Positions 33,537 to 42,956 of a stretch of DNA of 64,000 nt are shown one piece after another. How positions within the stretch are numbered: the first letter of the stretch is position 1; each line of letters begins with the position of its first letter. A program made the position numbers and the translations under genes. The stretch comes from Luteimonas fraxinea (lineage in GTDB: Bacteria; Pseudomonadota; Gammaproteobacteria; Xanthomonadales; Xanthomonadaceae). The notes under the pieces were generated by a model. That model was not told where the DNA came from, did not search any database, and saw nothing but the letters and a program-made list of their open reading frames with translations. The stretch is from assembly GCF_021233355.1 (NCBI RefSeq), contig NZ_CP089507.1, positions 62,001 through 126,000 on the forward strand, written 5' to 3'.

Positions 33537-33620
33537 GACGCCTCGGCTGGGGACCGGCGGAAGTGCCGGCTCCGCAGCATGGCGTCGAAGGCGTGACCAT
33601 CCGGTCACGCCAGCACGGCC

Positions 33621-36600
33621 TCAGTCCTTGGACCAGTCCGCTTCGAGTGTGCGGAACGATGTTGGCAGGGTGATGCCGTGCGCGTCGTAGTCGCGTGCCT
33701 CCACGCCGTCGACGCGCACCCGCTGCGGCCGCGTGCGCTGCGGCCATGCGAGATGCACGGTGCTGCCCGCACGCAATCCGTCGCCGAGTGCGAGATCGAG
33801 GCGCGCGGCATCGCCACGCGCGTGCAGGGTCAGCGGCCCGTACGCCGTCGGCAGCGCATCGAGTCGCAGGCCCTCGCCCGCCAGCCAGTCGGTCGGCGTG
33901 CCGGGCAGCAGCTGCAGCACGGTGTCTTCCTCGCGCATCAGCATGCCGAACACCGCACGCGCGTATTCGGCGCCGATCCAGGTGTGCGGCATGTCGCCGA
34001 GATAGCGCGGGAAGCGCAGCCGCGAATGCACGACCTCGCCCCAGACGTGCCAGGGCTGCGGGCGCCGGTCGTCGAGCATGCGCGAGAGCATCTCCCATGC
34101 GGCATCGGGCTGGTCCAGATGGACGAACGTCAGCACGTTGCGCAGTTCATAGGGCGAGTACGCATACAGCGCGTCGGGCGCGCCGTTGCGGCGGAAGTCG
34201 GCGAGATAACGATCGAAGGTGTTGCGCAGCGCATCGGCGGGCAACAGGTCCTGCTGCCCGGTCGGGTCGAGCGCGATCGAGACGCTGGTGGGGTCGTTGC
34301 CACCGAGATCGGCAGCCGCGGGCACGGTGTCCTGGCCGCTCCAGGCCATGGTCGCGCGGATCGACGCGGCCACGTCGGTGCGTAGCGCGTCGTATTGCGC
34401 CCGCGCCCAGCTGGCGGTTTCCGCATCGCCCAGTTGTTCGGCGAGCCACGCGCCATCGTGCCAGCCCTTGAGCGCCCAGTAGTCATCCCAGTAGCTGTGC
34501 GTCGGGCTTGAATAGCCTTCGTGGCTGATCGACGGCGCGATGATGCCGCGGAAGCGCTCGGGTGCCGGCGCATCGGCCATGTAGCCCGGGACGAGCGTGC
34601 GTTCGCGCAGCGTCTGCAGGAACCGCATCGCCGACGTCACCTGCGGCAGGTAGTCGCGGACGGTTTCCGGCCCGCCGTCGAGGCGCGCGACATCGGCCAC
34701 CAGTGCGATGTACTGTCCTTGTGCATCGAACTCGATGTCGGAGCCGAAGCCGGTGAACAGCGTGCCGTCGTCGTTGATGATCGGCGACACCAGACCCGAT
34801 TCGCGCACCGCGTGATCGGTGTACCAGCGCAGGAAATCGCGGGCCACGTCGGCCTGGCCCATGCGCAGCAGCACAGCGGCGGTTGCCGCGCCATCGCGGA
34901 TGAAGGAGCGGTCGTAGTTGCGCGGCCCCGGCTGCATCGCCTGGCCGGTGCGATTGATCAGCATGTAGGCCGCCTGCGTGCGCAGCGCGTCGACCATGTC
35001 GGCATCGGGCAATGCGATGTGCACATCACCGAAGCGCGCGCGCCAGTCGTCGGCAACGTCCGCGGCCAGCGCATCGAAACTCGTATCGGGTGTGCCCGCG
35101 ACGCGCAGCGACGCCGGCACCAGCGCCGGCGCTTCGGGCAAGGGGCCATGACCGCGGTCCGTGCGCGTGATGCCTAGCGGAAACGCGACGACCACCGATT
35201 CGCTGGTGCCGGGCGCGAGCCGCATGCGGTAGCCGAGCAGCGATGCGGCGAGGCCCGCATCGTCGTGCGCGGCCTGCGCATCCGGCGCGGTGCCGGCTGC
35301 GGCATGCGGCGTGAGTTCGCTCGCGCCGTCTTCGCCGAACGGTGCCGCGCCCTGGTGCGTCGGCGGGGTCAGCGATGTCAGCAACATGCGGTCGTTGACG
35401 CGGACCGCGGTGCCGAGTGGATCGGCAACGATCGCGATCTCGCGTATCGGCGACAGCCCGCCGTTCTGCCATGGCGGATTCATCTGCATCGGTCGCACCA
35501 GCAGCGACAGCGTGCCGTCGATCGCAGTCGCGCCGTGATTGGTCACGCGATGCCGCAGCAACGTGACCGGCTGACCGTCGAGCGTCGCAGTGAAGGTCTC
35601 GCTGCGCACTGCTATGTCCGGCGTCGCCGTCCACTCGACGGCCGGCATCGGCATCCAGCGCTCGCGCAGTGTGTGCACCGGCGTACCGGTTGACGCGCTG
35701 GCCGCGCCGCGCGCATCGCGCCAGATCGCCTGCACCAGCGGCGCGCCCTTAAAGGCTTCGAGATTGCCCCACTCGTCAAAGATCGATTTCTGCAGGCCGC
35801 CGTGCACGCCGACGACTGTCCAGTAGGTCTGCTGCATGCGCAGCGAGGGCGGAAACAGCGCCGCGGTGCCGCGCGCCGCAGCCGCCTGATAGGCGCGCAT
35901 CGGCGTAAGCACGTCGCCTGGCCCGAGCAGACGCAGGCGTGCGACAGCGGGTGGCGCACCGTCGGCGGCGGAGACGCGAACACGCAGCTCGCGCGCTTCC
36001 AGCGCGACCGGACTTGCCAGCGTCGACATGCCGCCGTCGCCGGGGAACGGATCGCGCGCCACGATCTGCCAGTCGCCGGCGGCGTCGCGTGCTTCGAGCA
36101 TCGCGCCGCTGCGCGTACCGGCCCATTCGACGCGCAACCCGGCAGTGGGCTGCGGCGATGCGAACGACAGCGCAATGCGTCCCGAATCGCCGTCCATCTC
36201 GACCGGCACCGGCGACTCGTCTTTGCGCCACACGCGTGCGTTTTCCGGATCGTCCAGGCCTGCGATACGCGGCGCCTCGGCGACCGGCAACGGTTCGAAC
36301 TCGAAGATCGACACGCCCCAGTCCGAGGTTTTCGGAAGCGCCGCCAGCCGTAGCCAGCGCGCACGCACCGGCGCGAAGAACAGCGTCTCGACGCCGCCGA
36401 GCGAATCCGCCTGCACGTGCACGTCGCGCCAGTCGCCTTCGCGCTCGGCCGCCTGCAGCACGAAGCCTTCGGGATTGGCGAGATCCCAACGGATACGCAC
36501 GCCACCGATTTCGGCCGCGCGCCCCAGATCGACCTGGAACCAGTGGCCGGCGCTGAAGGCGCCGCCGGTCTTCGTGGCCGGATCGCCGTCGATCAGATGA

Positions 36601-36740
36601 TCGATCGCCTCGGCCTGCACCTGCGCCGACGAACTCGTCGCCGTCCACGACGCACGCGGCGGCAGGCTGTCTTGCGCGAACGCAGACGCGCCGACCAGCG
36701 CACACACCACACCACACAGCCACCGCATCCGGTTCCGCAT
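33621..36740 (-). CDS. secreted discoidin-domain glycosidase with (alpha/alpha)6-type catalytic core
   Basis: 1,039 residues from ATG 36738-36740; a GTG eight codons upstream is possible. Signal peptide 'RWLCGVVCALVGASAFAQ'. Residues about 30-150 are an F5/8-type C (discoidin) domain ('AIDHLIDGDPATKTGGAFSA', 'GHWFQVDLGRAAEIGGVRIR'). The middle is beta-rich. From about 570 an (alpha/alpha)6 toroid is suggested by repeated helices: 'PRNYDRSFIRDGAATAAVLL', 'YSSPTHSYWDDYWALKGWHD' and 'PHTWIGAEYARAVFGMLM', with candidate acids. No GH family assigned with certainty. Leftward and 85 bp upstream of glsA, probably its own unit. Confidence 0.75.
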   Translation of the reverse strand: MRNRMRWLCGVVCALVGASAFAQDSLPPRASWTATSSSAQVQAEAIDHLIDGDPATKTGGAFSAGHWFQVDLGRAAEIGGVRIRWDLANPEGFVLQAAEREGDWRDVHVQADSLGGVETLFFAPVRARWLRLAALPKTSDWGVSIFEFEPLPVAEAPRIAGLDDPENARVWRKDESPVPVEMDGDSGRIALSFASPQPTAGLRVEWAGTRSGAMLEARDAAGDWQIVARDPFPGDGGMSTLASPVALEARELRVRVSAADGAPPAVARLRLLGPGDVLTPMRAYQAAAARGTAALFPPSLRMQQTYWTVVGVHGGLQKSIFDEWGNLEAFKGAPLVQAIWRDARGAASASTGTPVHTLRERWMPMPAVEWTATPDIAVRSETFTATLDGQPVTLLRHRVTNHGATAIDGTLSLLVRPMQMNPPWQNGGLSPIREIAIVADPLGTAVRVNDRMLLTSLTPPTHQGAAPFGEDGASELTPHAAAGTAPDAQAAHDDAGLAASLLGYRMRLAPGTSESVVVAFPLGITRTDRGHGPLPEAPALVPASLRVAGTPDTSFDALAADVADDWRARFGDVHIALPDADMVDALRTQAAYMLINRTGQAMQPGPRNYDRSFIRDGAATAAVLLRMGQADVARDFLRWYTDHAVRESGLVSPIINDDGTLFTGFGSDIEFDAQGQYIALVADVARLDGGPETVRDYLPQVTSAMRFLQTLRERTLVPGYMADAPAPERFRGIIAPSISHEGYSSPTHSYWDDYWALKGWHDGAWLAEQLGDAETASWARAQYDALRTDVAASIRATMAWSGQDTVPAAADLGGNDPTSVSIALDPTGQQDLLPADALRNTFDRYLADFRRNGAPDALYAYSPYELRNVLTFVHLDQPDAAWEMLSRMLDDRRPQPWHVWGEVVHSRLRFPRYLGDMPHTWIGAEYARAVFGMLMREEDTVLQLLPGTPTDWLAGEGLRLDALPTAYGPLTLHARGDAARLDLALGDGLRAGSTVHLAWPQRTRPQRVRVDGVEARDYDAHGITLPTSFRTLEADWSKD

Positions 36741-36993
36741 CGCGCACCTGCCCTGTCTTCGCACGCCCTCCCCAGGGTCGCGACGCCGGCACGTGGGCCG
36801 TCGCGACCGGGAGCGTAACCGTTTTCAGTCGAGCCGGGCGACGGCCTGCTGCAGCCGGGATTCCGGTGTACGCGTCTCCCGAATGTGCTGCCTGTACGAC
36901 TGACCACTCCCCCGGGGACGTGGTCTTGACCCGGCATCGGCCAGGCTTGGCCCCCGCGCGCACCGCGCCGCAACCGCACAGGACATTGAACGC

Positions 36994-37956
36994 ATGGGCA
37001 TGCTGATCGAAGGCCGCTGGGAATCCGACGACGACAAGCTCGTCCGCGAGGACGGCACGTTGCAACGGCCCGACTCGGCGTTCCGCAACTGGATCACGCC
37101 CGATGTCGCGCCTGGTCCGACCGGCGAAGGTGGATTCGCCGCCGAGCCCGGCCGCTATCACCTCTACGTGGCGCGCGCCTGTCCCTGGGCGCATCGCGCG
37201 ACGCTGTTCCGCGAACTCAAGGGCCTGCAGGCGATGATCGGACTGTCGGTCACCCACTGGCTGATGGCCGACGACGGCTGGACGTTCGCCACCGGCCCCG
37301 GCGTGATCGCCGATCCGCTGTACGGCGCCGGGACGGTCTGGCAGCTCTATGTGCGCGCCGATCCCCACTACACCGGCCGCGTGACCGTGCCGGTGCTGTG
37401 GGACACGCAGCGCGAGACCATCGTCAGCAACGAATCGGCCGACATCATCCGCATGTTCAACCGCGCGTTCGATGGTGTCGGTGCGACGCCCGGCGACTAC
37501 GCGCCCGCGGCGCTGCTCGGCGAGATCGACGCCCTCAACGCGCGCATCTACGACGGCCTCAACAACGGTGTGTACAAGGCCGGCTTCGCAACCCGACAGT
37601 CTGCCTACGACGATGCGGTGCGCGGCGTATTCGAGACACTCGACTGGCTCGAATCGCATCTGTCCGGACGCACCTGGCTGTGCGGCGATGTGCAGACTGA
37701 AGCCGACTGGCGGCTGTTCACCACCCTGCTCCGATTCGACGCGATCTATCACGGCCACTTCAAATGCAATCTGCGGCAGCTCAAGGACTACCCGGTGCTG
37801 TCGGCATACACGCAACGGCTGTACGCCGAACCGGCGGTCGCGCCGACGGTGAACTTCGACCACATCCGTCGCCACTACTACCAGAGCCATCGCCAGATCA
37901 ATCCGACCGGCATCGTGCCGGTGGGTCCCGAACTCGCGTTTCCGGCGCCGTTCTGA
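36994..37956 (+). CDS. yqjG: glutathionyl-hydroquinone reductase (YqjG/ECM4-type GST)
   Basis: 320 residues. The catalytic segment 'ARACPWAHRATL' has Cys63 in C-P-W-A, the mark of the Xi-class glutathione S-transferases. 'FRNWITPDVAPGPTGEGGFA' before it and 'NNGVYKAGFATRQSAYDDAV' in the helical domain are also family-typical. The enzyme reduces glutathionyl-hydroquinones to hydroquinones with GSH in the cytoplasm. Monocistronic. Confidence 0.92.
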   Translation: MGMLIEGRWESDDDKLVREDGTLQRPDSAFRNWITPDVAPGPTGEGGFAAEPGRYHLYVARACPWAHRATLFRELKGLQAMIGLSVTHWLMADDGWTFATGPGVIADPLYGAGTVWQLYVRADPHYTGRVTVPVLWDTQRETIVSNESADIIRMFNRAFDGVGATPGDYAPAALLGEIDALNARIYDGLNNGVYKAGFATRQSAYDDAVRGVFETLDWLESHLSGRTWLCGDVQTEADWRLFTTLLRFDAIYHGHFKCNLRQLKDYPVLSAYTQRLYAEPAVAPTVNFDHIRRHYYQSHRQINPTGIVPVGPELAFPAPF

Positions 37957-37957
37957 G

Positions 37958-38521
37958 TCAGGCGCCGCGTGGTGCGTCGACGACCTGCGGTGTGCGCACC
38001 GGCGCACCGTCGGCATTGAAGAAGGCCCGGTTGCGCAGGCCGCGCAGTCTCGCTGCGAGCAGGCGCAGGAAGATGCGGCCGCCGCCGATCGCGGTCGCGA
38101 GGGGCGTGCCCGGCACATGTCCTTCGGCCGACGCTTGGTTGAGTACGAAGCGCGGCGGGCCGAACGCCGCATCGCGATCCTGCGGTTCCAGCGCGTCGGC
38201 GATTACACCGACATAGGCAACACGCGCATCGCGCGCCGTGTTGGCGATCGGCGCCTTGCAGCAGTCGGCGTACCAGCGCAGCAGACCCCTGTCCGACAGC
38301 GACAGACAGGCCAGTCGCGCTTCCCCGGTGGTGAACCGGATCGCGTCCGGTGGCACGGCGACGATCGCGGTGCCGTCGTGCGCATCGAGGACTTCGTCGG
38401 CGCCCAGAAAGCGTGCATAGGCGCGGCAATCGCGGCAGTAGCATCGCGCATGTCCGTAGGCGTGGGCGTTGTCCACTTCGCCGCGCAACTGTCCGCAGCG
38501 GCATCGCAGTTCGACGTGCAT
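37958..38521 (-). CDS. DUF6151 (GFA-like zinc) family protein
   Basis: 187 residues starting 'MHVELRCRCGQLRGEVDN'. Cysteine pattern CxC near the N-terminus, 'ARCYCRDCRAYARFL' and 'DCCKAPIANTAR' are those of a glutathione-dependent formaldehyde-activating enzyme (GFA)-like zinc fold, of which DUF6151 is a relative. Substrate unknown. The inner Met at 38519-38521 was preferred to the Met 14 codons upstream. Confidence 0.78.
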   Translation of the reverse strand: MHVELRCRCGQLRGEVDNAHAYGHARCYCRDCRAYARFLGADEVLDAHDGTAIVAVPPDAIRFTTGEARLACLSLSDRGLLRWYADCCKAPIANTARDARVAYVGVIADALEPQDRDAAFGPPRFVLNQASAEGHVPGTPLATAIGGGRIFLRLLAARLRGLRNRAFFNADGAPVRTPQVVDAPRGA

Positions 38522-38584
38522 GACCGTCTCGTGGGATTCAACGCCCGGATGCTGCGCCCGCATCGCGACGGGCCATGTGAACGC

Positions 38585-38980
38585 TCATCCTGCCGCGGCG
38601 ATCTCGTAGAGTTCCAGCGGCAGGCCGTCGGGATCGGCGAAGAACACGAAGCGCTGGCCGGTATACGGGTCGACACGCACCGGTTGCAGCACGACGCCAC
38701 GCGCGGTCAGACGTGCGCAGGCCGCGTCGGTGTCTTCGACGGCGAAGGCGAGATGGCGCAAACCACGCGCTTCCGGCCACGACGGTCGCGCCGGTGCATC
38801 CGGGAATGAGAACAGCTCGACCTGCCCGCCGTCCGGCAGGGCGAGATCGAGCTTCCATGACTGCCGTTCTTCGCGGTAATGCTCGTCCAGCACCCGCAGC
38901 CCGAGCGTCTCGACGTAGAACGCTTTCGACACCGCGTAGTCGCCGCAGATCACCGCGACATGGTGGAGGCCGCGCAGCAT
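38585..38980 (-). CDS. gloA2: VOC family protein, YaeR/GloA2-like
   Basis: 131 residues starting 'MLRGLHHVAVICGDYAVSKA'. It closely tracks E. coli YaeR: 'LFSFPDAPARPSWPEARGLR', 'HLAFAVEDTDAACARLTARG' and 'VRVDPYTGQRFVFFADPDGL'. Metal ligands are His7 and Glu in the final 'PLELYEI'. YaeR is a glyoxalase-fold protein of unconfirmed reaction. It lies 4 bp before the start of, and is likely cotranscribed with, the dienelactone-hydrolase gene upstream. Confidence 0.87.
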   Translation of the reverse strand: MLRGLHHVAVICGDYAVSKAFYVETLGLRVLDEHYREERQSWKLDLALPDGGQVELFSFPDAPARPSWPEARGLRHLAFAVEDTDAACARLTARGVVLQPVRVDPYTGQRFVFFADPDGLPLELYEIAAAG

Positions 38981-38982
38981 CG

Positions 38983-39885
38983 TCAGGCCGGGACTTTCAG
39001 CGTGCGTGCGAACAGCGCCAGCATCTTCGTCCAGGCTTCCCTGGCGGCGGCTTCGTCGTAGCGCGGCGTGGTGTCGTTGTTGAAGCCGTGTTCGGTATCG
39101 GCCGGCTGGTACAGCGCGAACGTCTTGCCGGCCGCCTTTAGTGCAGCTTCGTAGTCCGGCCATTGCGCATTGACGCGCGCGTCGTTGGACGCGAGCACCA
39201 CCAGCAGTTCCGCCGTGATCTTAGGCACGTCCTCCAGCGGCGCAGCAGGTCCGTAGAACGGCACCGCGGCGCGCAGCGTCGGCAGCTGCGTCGCCAGCCA
39301 GTTGGCCATGCCGCCGCCGTAGCAGAAGCCGACGACGCCGAGACGTCCGTTGCCGCCCTCGGTCTTCTGCAACCAGCCTGCAGCGGCGACGAAGTCCTGC
39401 CGAGCCGTGTCCTGGTCCAGCGTGGCGAACAGCGCACGCGCGGCGTCTTCCTCACCCGGATAGCCACCCTTCGGGAACAGTGCATCCGGCGCGAACGCGA
39501 TGTAGCCCTCGAGCGCGATGCGCCGCGCGACGTCCTCGATATGCGGATTGAGGCCGCGGTTCTCGTGCACCACCAGCACCATCGGCAGAGGACCGCTCGT
39601 CCCGGCCGGCTGCGCGAGATAGCCACGGCCGCGGCCATTGCCCTTTGGCGAATCGAATTCCACGTGCCGCGTCTGCAGACGCGCATCGTCCGGCGCGATC
39701 TGCTGCGCGCTCGCGAACTGCGGGCTCAGTGCGGCCAACAGTCCGACCGCGCCCGCGGCGCCGGCGATACGGCCCGCGCGCGTCAGGAAGCCGCGGCGAT
39801 CGATCGCGCCGTGCACATAGTCGTCGAACAACGCGAGGACGTCGGGATCGAAATCGCGTGCGGTCTGCTTCGGCGGTGTAGCCAT
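38983..39885 (-). CDS. secreted dienelactone hydrolase family protein (YghX-like)
   Basis: 300 residues. A Tat-type N-terminal region 'DYVHGAIDRRGFLTRAGRIA' gives twin arginines at about 30-31, followed by a hydrophobic run. The alpha/beta-hydrolase triad is evident: nucleophile Cys in 'VVGFCYGGGMANW', Asp in 'LVVLASNDARVNAQW' and His in 'PADTEHGFNND'. 'VLVVHENRGLNPHIEDVARR' is strongly conserved in YghX-like proteins. Probably exported folded and acts on an ester or lactone. Upstream of gloA2 by 2 bp. Confidence 0.85.
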   Translation of the reverse strand: MATPPKQTARDFDPDVLALFDDYVHGAIDRRGFLTRAGRIAGAAGAVGLLAALSPQFASAQQIAPDDARLQTRHVEFDSPKGNGRGRGYLAQPAGTSGPLPMVLVVHENRGLNPHIEDVARRIALEGYIAFAPDALFPKGGYPGEEDAARALFATLDQDTARQDFVAAAGWLQKTEGGNGRLGVVGFCYGGGMANWLATQLPTLRAAVPFYGPAAPLEDVPKITAELLVVLASNDARVNAQWPDYEAALKAAGKTFALYQPADTEHGFNNDTTPRYDEAAAREAWTKMLALFARTLKVPA

Positions 39886-39953
39886 AACGTGCTCCTGCGG
39901 CGGATCGGGCCTCGATGGTAATCGCCGCGCGTGACGTGCGGCGTGCGGCCGCC

Positions 39954-39968
39954 GCAACGCCGCGTTGC
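39954..39968. repeat. short palindrome in the TonB receptor upstream region
   Basis: GCAACGC-C-GCGTTGC, 7-bp perfect arms with a 1-nt spacer, 121 bp before the receptor start and 69 bp before the divergent Tat-hydrolase start. A possible operator; no assignment. Confidence 0.35.
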
Positions 39969-40088
39969 ACCGCAACAAAACTTCAATACATCGTCGTTAG
40001 CCTCCGGCCCCGGTCGCACGTCGGCCCATCGCGTCGCGTGCAAGCGCACGGCGCGCTCGTCCATCCGTCTCCAAGGGGAACACCTGGC

Positions 40089-42884
40089 ATGAAGTCCTAC
40101 CACCCGGCGCGCCGCGCGTCCGGGCCGCGCCCGCGCTGCCTGAGCCGCAGCATCCATTCCCTTCTCGTCGGCGGCATGGTCGCCATTCCGACGCTCGCCC
40201 TCGCGCAGGACGCGCCGGCAGCCGACGACATCCAGGCATTGGACGCCGTCTCGGTCACCGGCAGCTACAGTCGCAGCCTCGAGCAGGCCGTCGATCTGAA
40301 GCGCGACAACGTGGGCTTCTCCGATTCGATCGTCGCCACCGACGTGGCGGATTTCCCCGAGCAGAATCTCGCCGAAGCGCTGCAGCGCATGCCCGGCGTC
40401 ACCATCGAACGCAACAAGGGCCTGGGCTCGCGCGTCAACGTGCGCGGCCTGCCGTCCGACTACACGCATGTGTCGATCAACGATCTCGCGACGGCCTCGG
40501 GCAGCGGCGGCCGTGAAGTGGAATTCGACATCTTCGCGTCCGAGATCATCCAGCAGGTCACGGTGCAGAAGTCGCCGACCGCGGCGGATGAGGAAGGCGG
40601 CATCGCCGGCTCGGTGAAGATTTCCACCGCGCGCCCGTTCGACTACAGCACGCGCCAGCTGGTCGGCTCGGTCGAAGGCGCACACAACTCGATCTCCGAA
40701 GAGACCGATCCGAAGGTGTCTTTCCTCGCTTCCGACACCTGGGGTGACTGGGGCGCGCTGGTGTCGTTTTCCAAGGCCAAGCGCACCAACCGTACCGACG
40801 GCACGTCGGGCATCAACTTCCGCCCGATGTCGCGCTTTCTCGGCGCATCGGGCGTGCGCGGGTCGCAGGCCGAGGCCGTGATCGAACGCGATACCGGTCG
40901 CCAGATCGGCAATCGCGCGAACACGGCCGAATCGAACCTGATCGTGTTCCAGGACAAGGTCGGTGACCGCGTGTTCCTCAACGAACAGGACAAGTGGGGC
41001 GCGACCGCGTCGCTGCAGTTCAAGCCCAGCAATGACTTCAGCCTCACCTTCGACGCGCTGGTCGGCGGCTACGACTCGACCGAAGACGAGTACGACGCCG
41101 CTGCGTACTCCGCATCGAGCCGCAGCACCCTCGAGACCATCCACGCCTACGACGACACCACACTGGCCGAGCACGGCATCCTGGTGCTGCGCGACGTGTC
41201 GTACACCGCCACGCAGCACGAGTTCCTGAGCAAGGAACGCCGCAACGAAACCGACTTCCGCCAGTACAGCGCGGCGCTCGACTGGCGCGGCGACAGCTGG
41301 ACCGTCGATGCCCTGCTCGGCTACTCGGGCGCGAAGAAGACCCTCGACTACGCCAACCTCAAGCATGTGGCCTACGCGCCCTCGCGCACGCGCTGGACCG
41401 ATCGCGGCGGCGAGACGATTCCGAGCGCGTCGTCGAACGGCTTCGACATGTACGCCTCGCCGGAGCGCTACCTGTTCGAAGCCTACGAGACGACGCTCGA
41501 GCACATCAGCGACGACAAGTACGCCGCGCAGGTCAACGTGGGCAAGACGCTGGACCTCGCGTTCCTGCCGGCGCTGCGCAGCATCCGCTTCGGCGCGCGG
41601 CACACCGACAAGTCCAAGGAACGCCAGTACGGCGAGGCCAAGATCGGTGGCCCCTCGGCCGGCAACAACAGATGGGTCAACACGCGCACGCTGGCCGACA
41701 GCCAGTTGCAGCCGATCGGCAGCATCGTGCCCGGCGGCGCCTACACCGCGCGCGATCTCGACTGGCAGATGGTCGGCAACGACTACGCGCGCGACACCTT
41801 CCGCTATGCAGGCTTCTCCACCCTGTTCGACGACGCCCAGTACTACCGCGTCGACGAACAGGCGACGGCGCTGTACGCGATGGCGGACGTGGCGTTCGAT
41901 ATGGGCCGCGTGCCGGTCGACATCAACGCCGGCGTGCGCTACGTCGATACTTCGGTGACTTCGTTCGGCTATCACCCGGTGCAGAATCCGGACGGCAGCA
42001 CCGGCTATACCGACACGCCTGTGTCGATGGACGGCGACTACAGCGACGTGCTGCCCAGCCTCAACCTCACCGCCGAACTGCGCGACGGCCTGCTGCTGCG
42101 CGCCGCTGCGTCGCAGACGCTGATCCGCCCGGCGATGACCGACATCGCCTACAAGCGCACAGCGAGCTGGAGCTCCTACCGCTTTACCGATGGCAACCCG
42201 GCGCTCAAGCCGACCTATGCCGACCAGTGGGAGGTGGGCCTGGAGCAGTATCTCGACAACGGCGGCCTGCTCGCCGCGTCCTACTTCCGCAAGAAGATCG
42301 ACGGCGTGGTGATCAACGCGCTGACCGGCGTGGTCGAGGACGTGCCGGTCTACAACGCCAACGGCACGCTTAACGGCATCTTCGATTTCGACGTCTACCA
42401 GCCGGTCAATGCGGCGGGCGCCTACGAGGTCGACGGCATCGAGCTGATCGCGCAGCTGCCGCTGACGATGCTGCATCCGGCGCTGGAAGGGTTCGGCATC
42501 AACGCCAACTACACGATGCTCGACAGCTCGCTGGCTGGCGAATCGGACCTCGGTATCCAGACGCCGATGCCCGGCCTGGCCGAGAAGACCTGGAACCTCA
42601 CCGCGTACTACGAGAACGCGCGCTTCGACGCCCGCGTGTCCTACAACCACAAGAGCGAGTACGTGGAATCGATCGGCTACAACATGTATCCGATCTACCG
42701 CGACGGTTACGGCCAGCTCGATGTGTCGATCGGCCTGCGTCTGGCCGACAACCTCAAGCTGAGCCTCAAGGGCATCAACATGACCGACGAGGCGACGACC
42801 GGCTACACCATGGATCCGTCGTTCCCGACGATGTACGAACTGTCGGGCCGCCGCCTTTCGCTGGGACTGCGCGCGGATTTCTGA
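40089..42884 (+). CDS. TonB-dependent outer-membrane receptor
   Basis: 931 residues from ATG 40089, preceded by AAGGGGA. The signal peptide ends at 'TLALAQ'. A TonB box-like 'LDAVSVTGSYSRSL' and the plug ('ATDVADFPEQNLAEALQRMP', 'GVTIERNKGLGSRVNVRGLP') precede a 22-strand barrel ending in the aromatic 'RLSLGLRADF'. This is the TonB-Xanth-Caul type associated with glycan uptake. No carbohydrate operon is adjacent, but the GH16 and large glycosidase are within 9 kb, so a saccharide ligand is plausible. Confidence 0.92.
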   Translation: MKSYHPARRASGPRPRCLSRSIHSLLVGGMVAIPTLALAQDAPAADDIQALDAVSVTGSYSRSLEQAVDLKRDNVGFSDSIVATDVADFPEQNLAEALQRMPGVTIERNKGLGSRVNVRGLPSDYTHVSINDLATASGSGGREVEFDIFASEIIQQVTVQKSPTAADEEGGIAGSVKISTARPFDYSTRQLVGSVEGAHNSISEETDPKVSFLASDTWGDWGALVSFSKAKRTNRTDGTSGINFRPMSRFLGASGVRGSQAEAVIERDTGRQIGNRANTAESNLIVFQDKVGDRVFLNEQDKWGATASLQFKPSNDFSLTFDALVGGYDSTEDEYDAAAYSASSRSTLETIHAYDDTTLAEHGILVLRDVSYTATQHEFLSKERRNETDFRQYSAALDWRGDSWTVDALLGYSGAKKTLDYANLKHVAYAPSRTRWTDRGGETIPSASSNGFDMYASPERYLFEAYETTLEHISDDKYAAQVNVGKTLDLAFLPALRSIRFGARHTDKSKERQYGEAKIGGPSAGNNRWVNTRTLADSQLQPIGSIVPGGAYTARDLDWQMVGNDYARDTFRYAGFSTLFDDAQYYRVDEQATALYAMADVAFDMGRVPVDINAGVRYVDTSVTSFGYHPVQNPDGSTGYTDTPVSMDGDYSDVLPSLNLTAELRDGLLLRAAASQTLIRPAMTDIAYKRTASWSSYRFTDGNPALKPTYADQWEVGLEQYLDNGGLLAASYFRKKIDGVVINALTGVVEDVPVYNANGTLNGIFDFDVYQPVNAAGAYEVDGIELIAQLPLTMLHPALEGFGINANYTMLDSSLAGESDLGIQTPMPGLAEKTWNLTAYYENARFDARVSYNHKSEYVESIGYNMYPIYRDGYGQLDVSIGLRLADNLKLSLKGINMTDEATTGYTMDPSFPTMYELSGRRLSLGLRADF

Positions 42885-42907
42885 GTCCGGCTGCGAAGGC
42901 AACATGG

Positions 42908-42939
42908 AAAAGGCCACCGCTTGCGGTGGCCTTTTTTTT
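42908..42939 (+). terminator. rho-independent terminator after the TonB receptor
   Basis: GGCCACCGC-TT-GCGGTGGCC, a perfect 9-bp stem preceded by AAAA and followed by eight T. The flanking A-run means it can also serve the convergent M14 gene. Confidence 0.92.
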
Positions 42940-42956
42940 CCGCGCAGACAGCGTGG

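Noticed and set aside
39783..42917. 1,044-codon frame opposite the TonB receptor
   Set aside because: Antisense shadow of a well-supported receptor gene.
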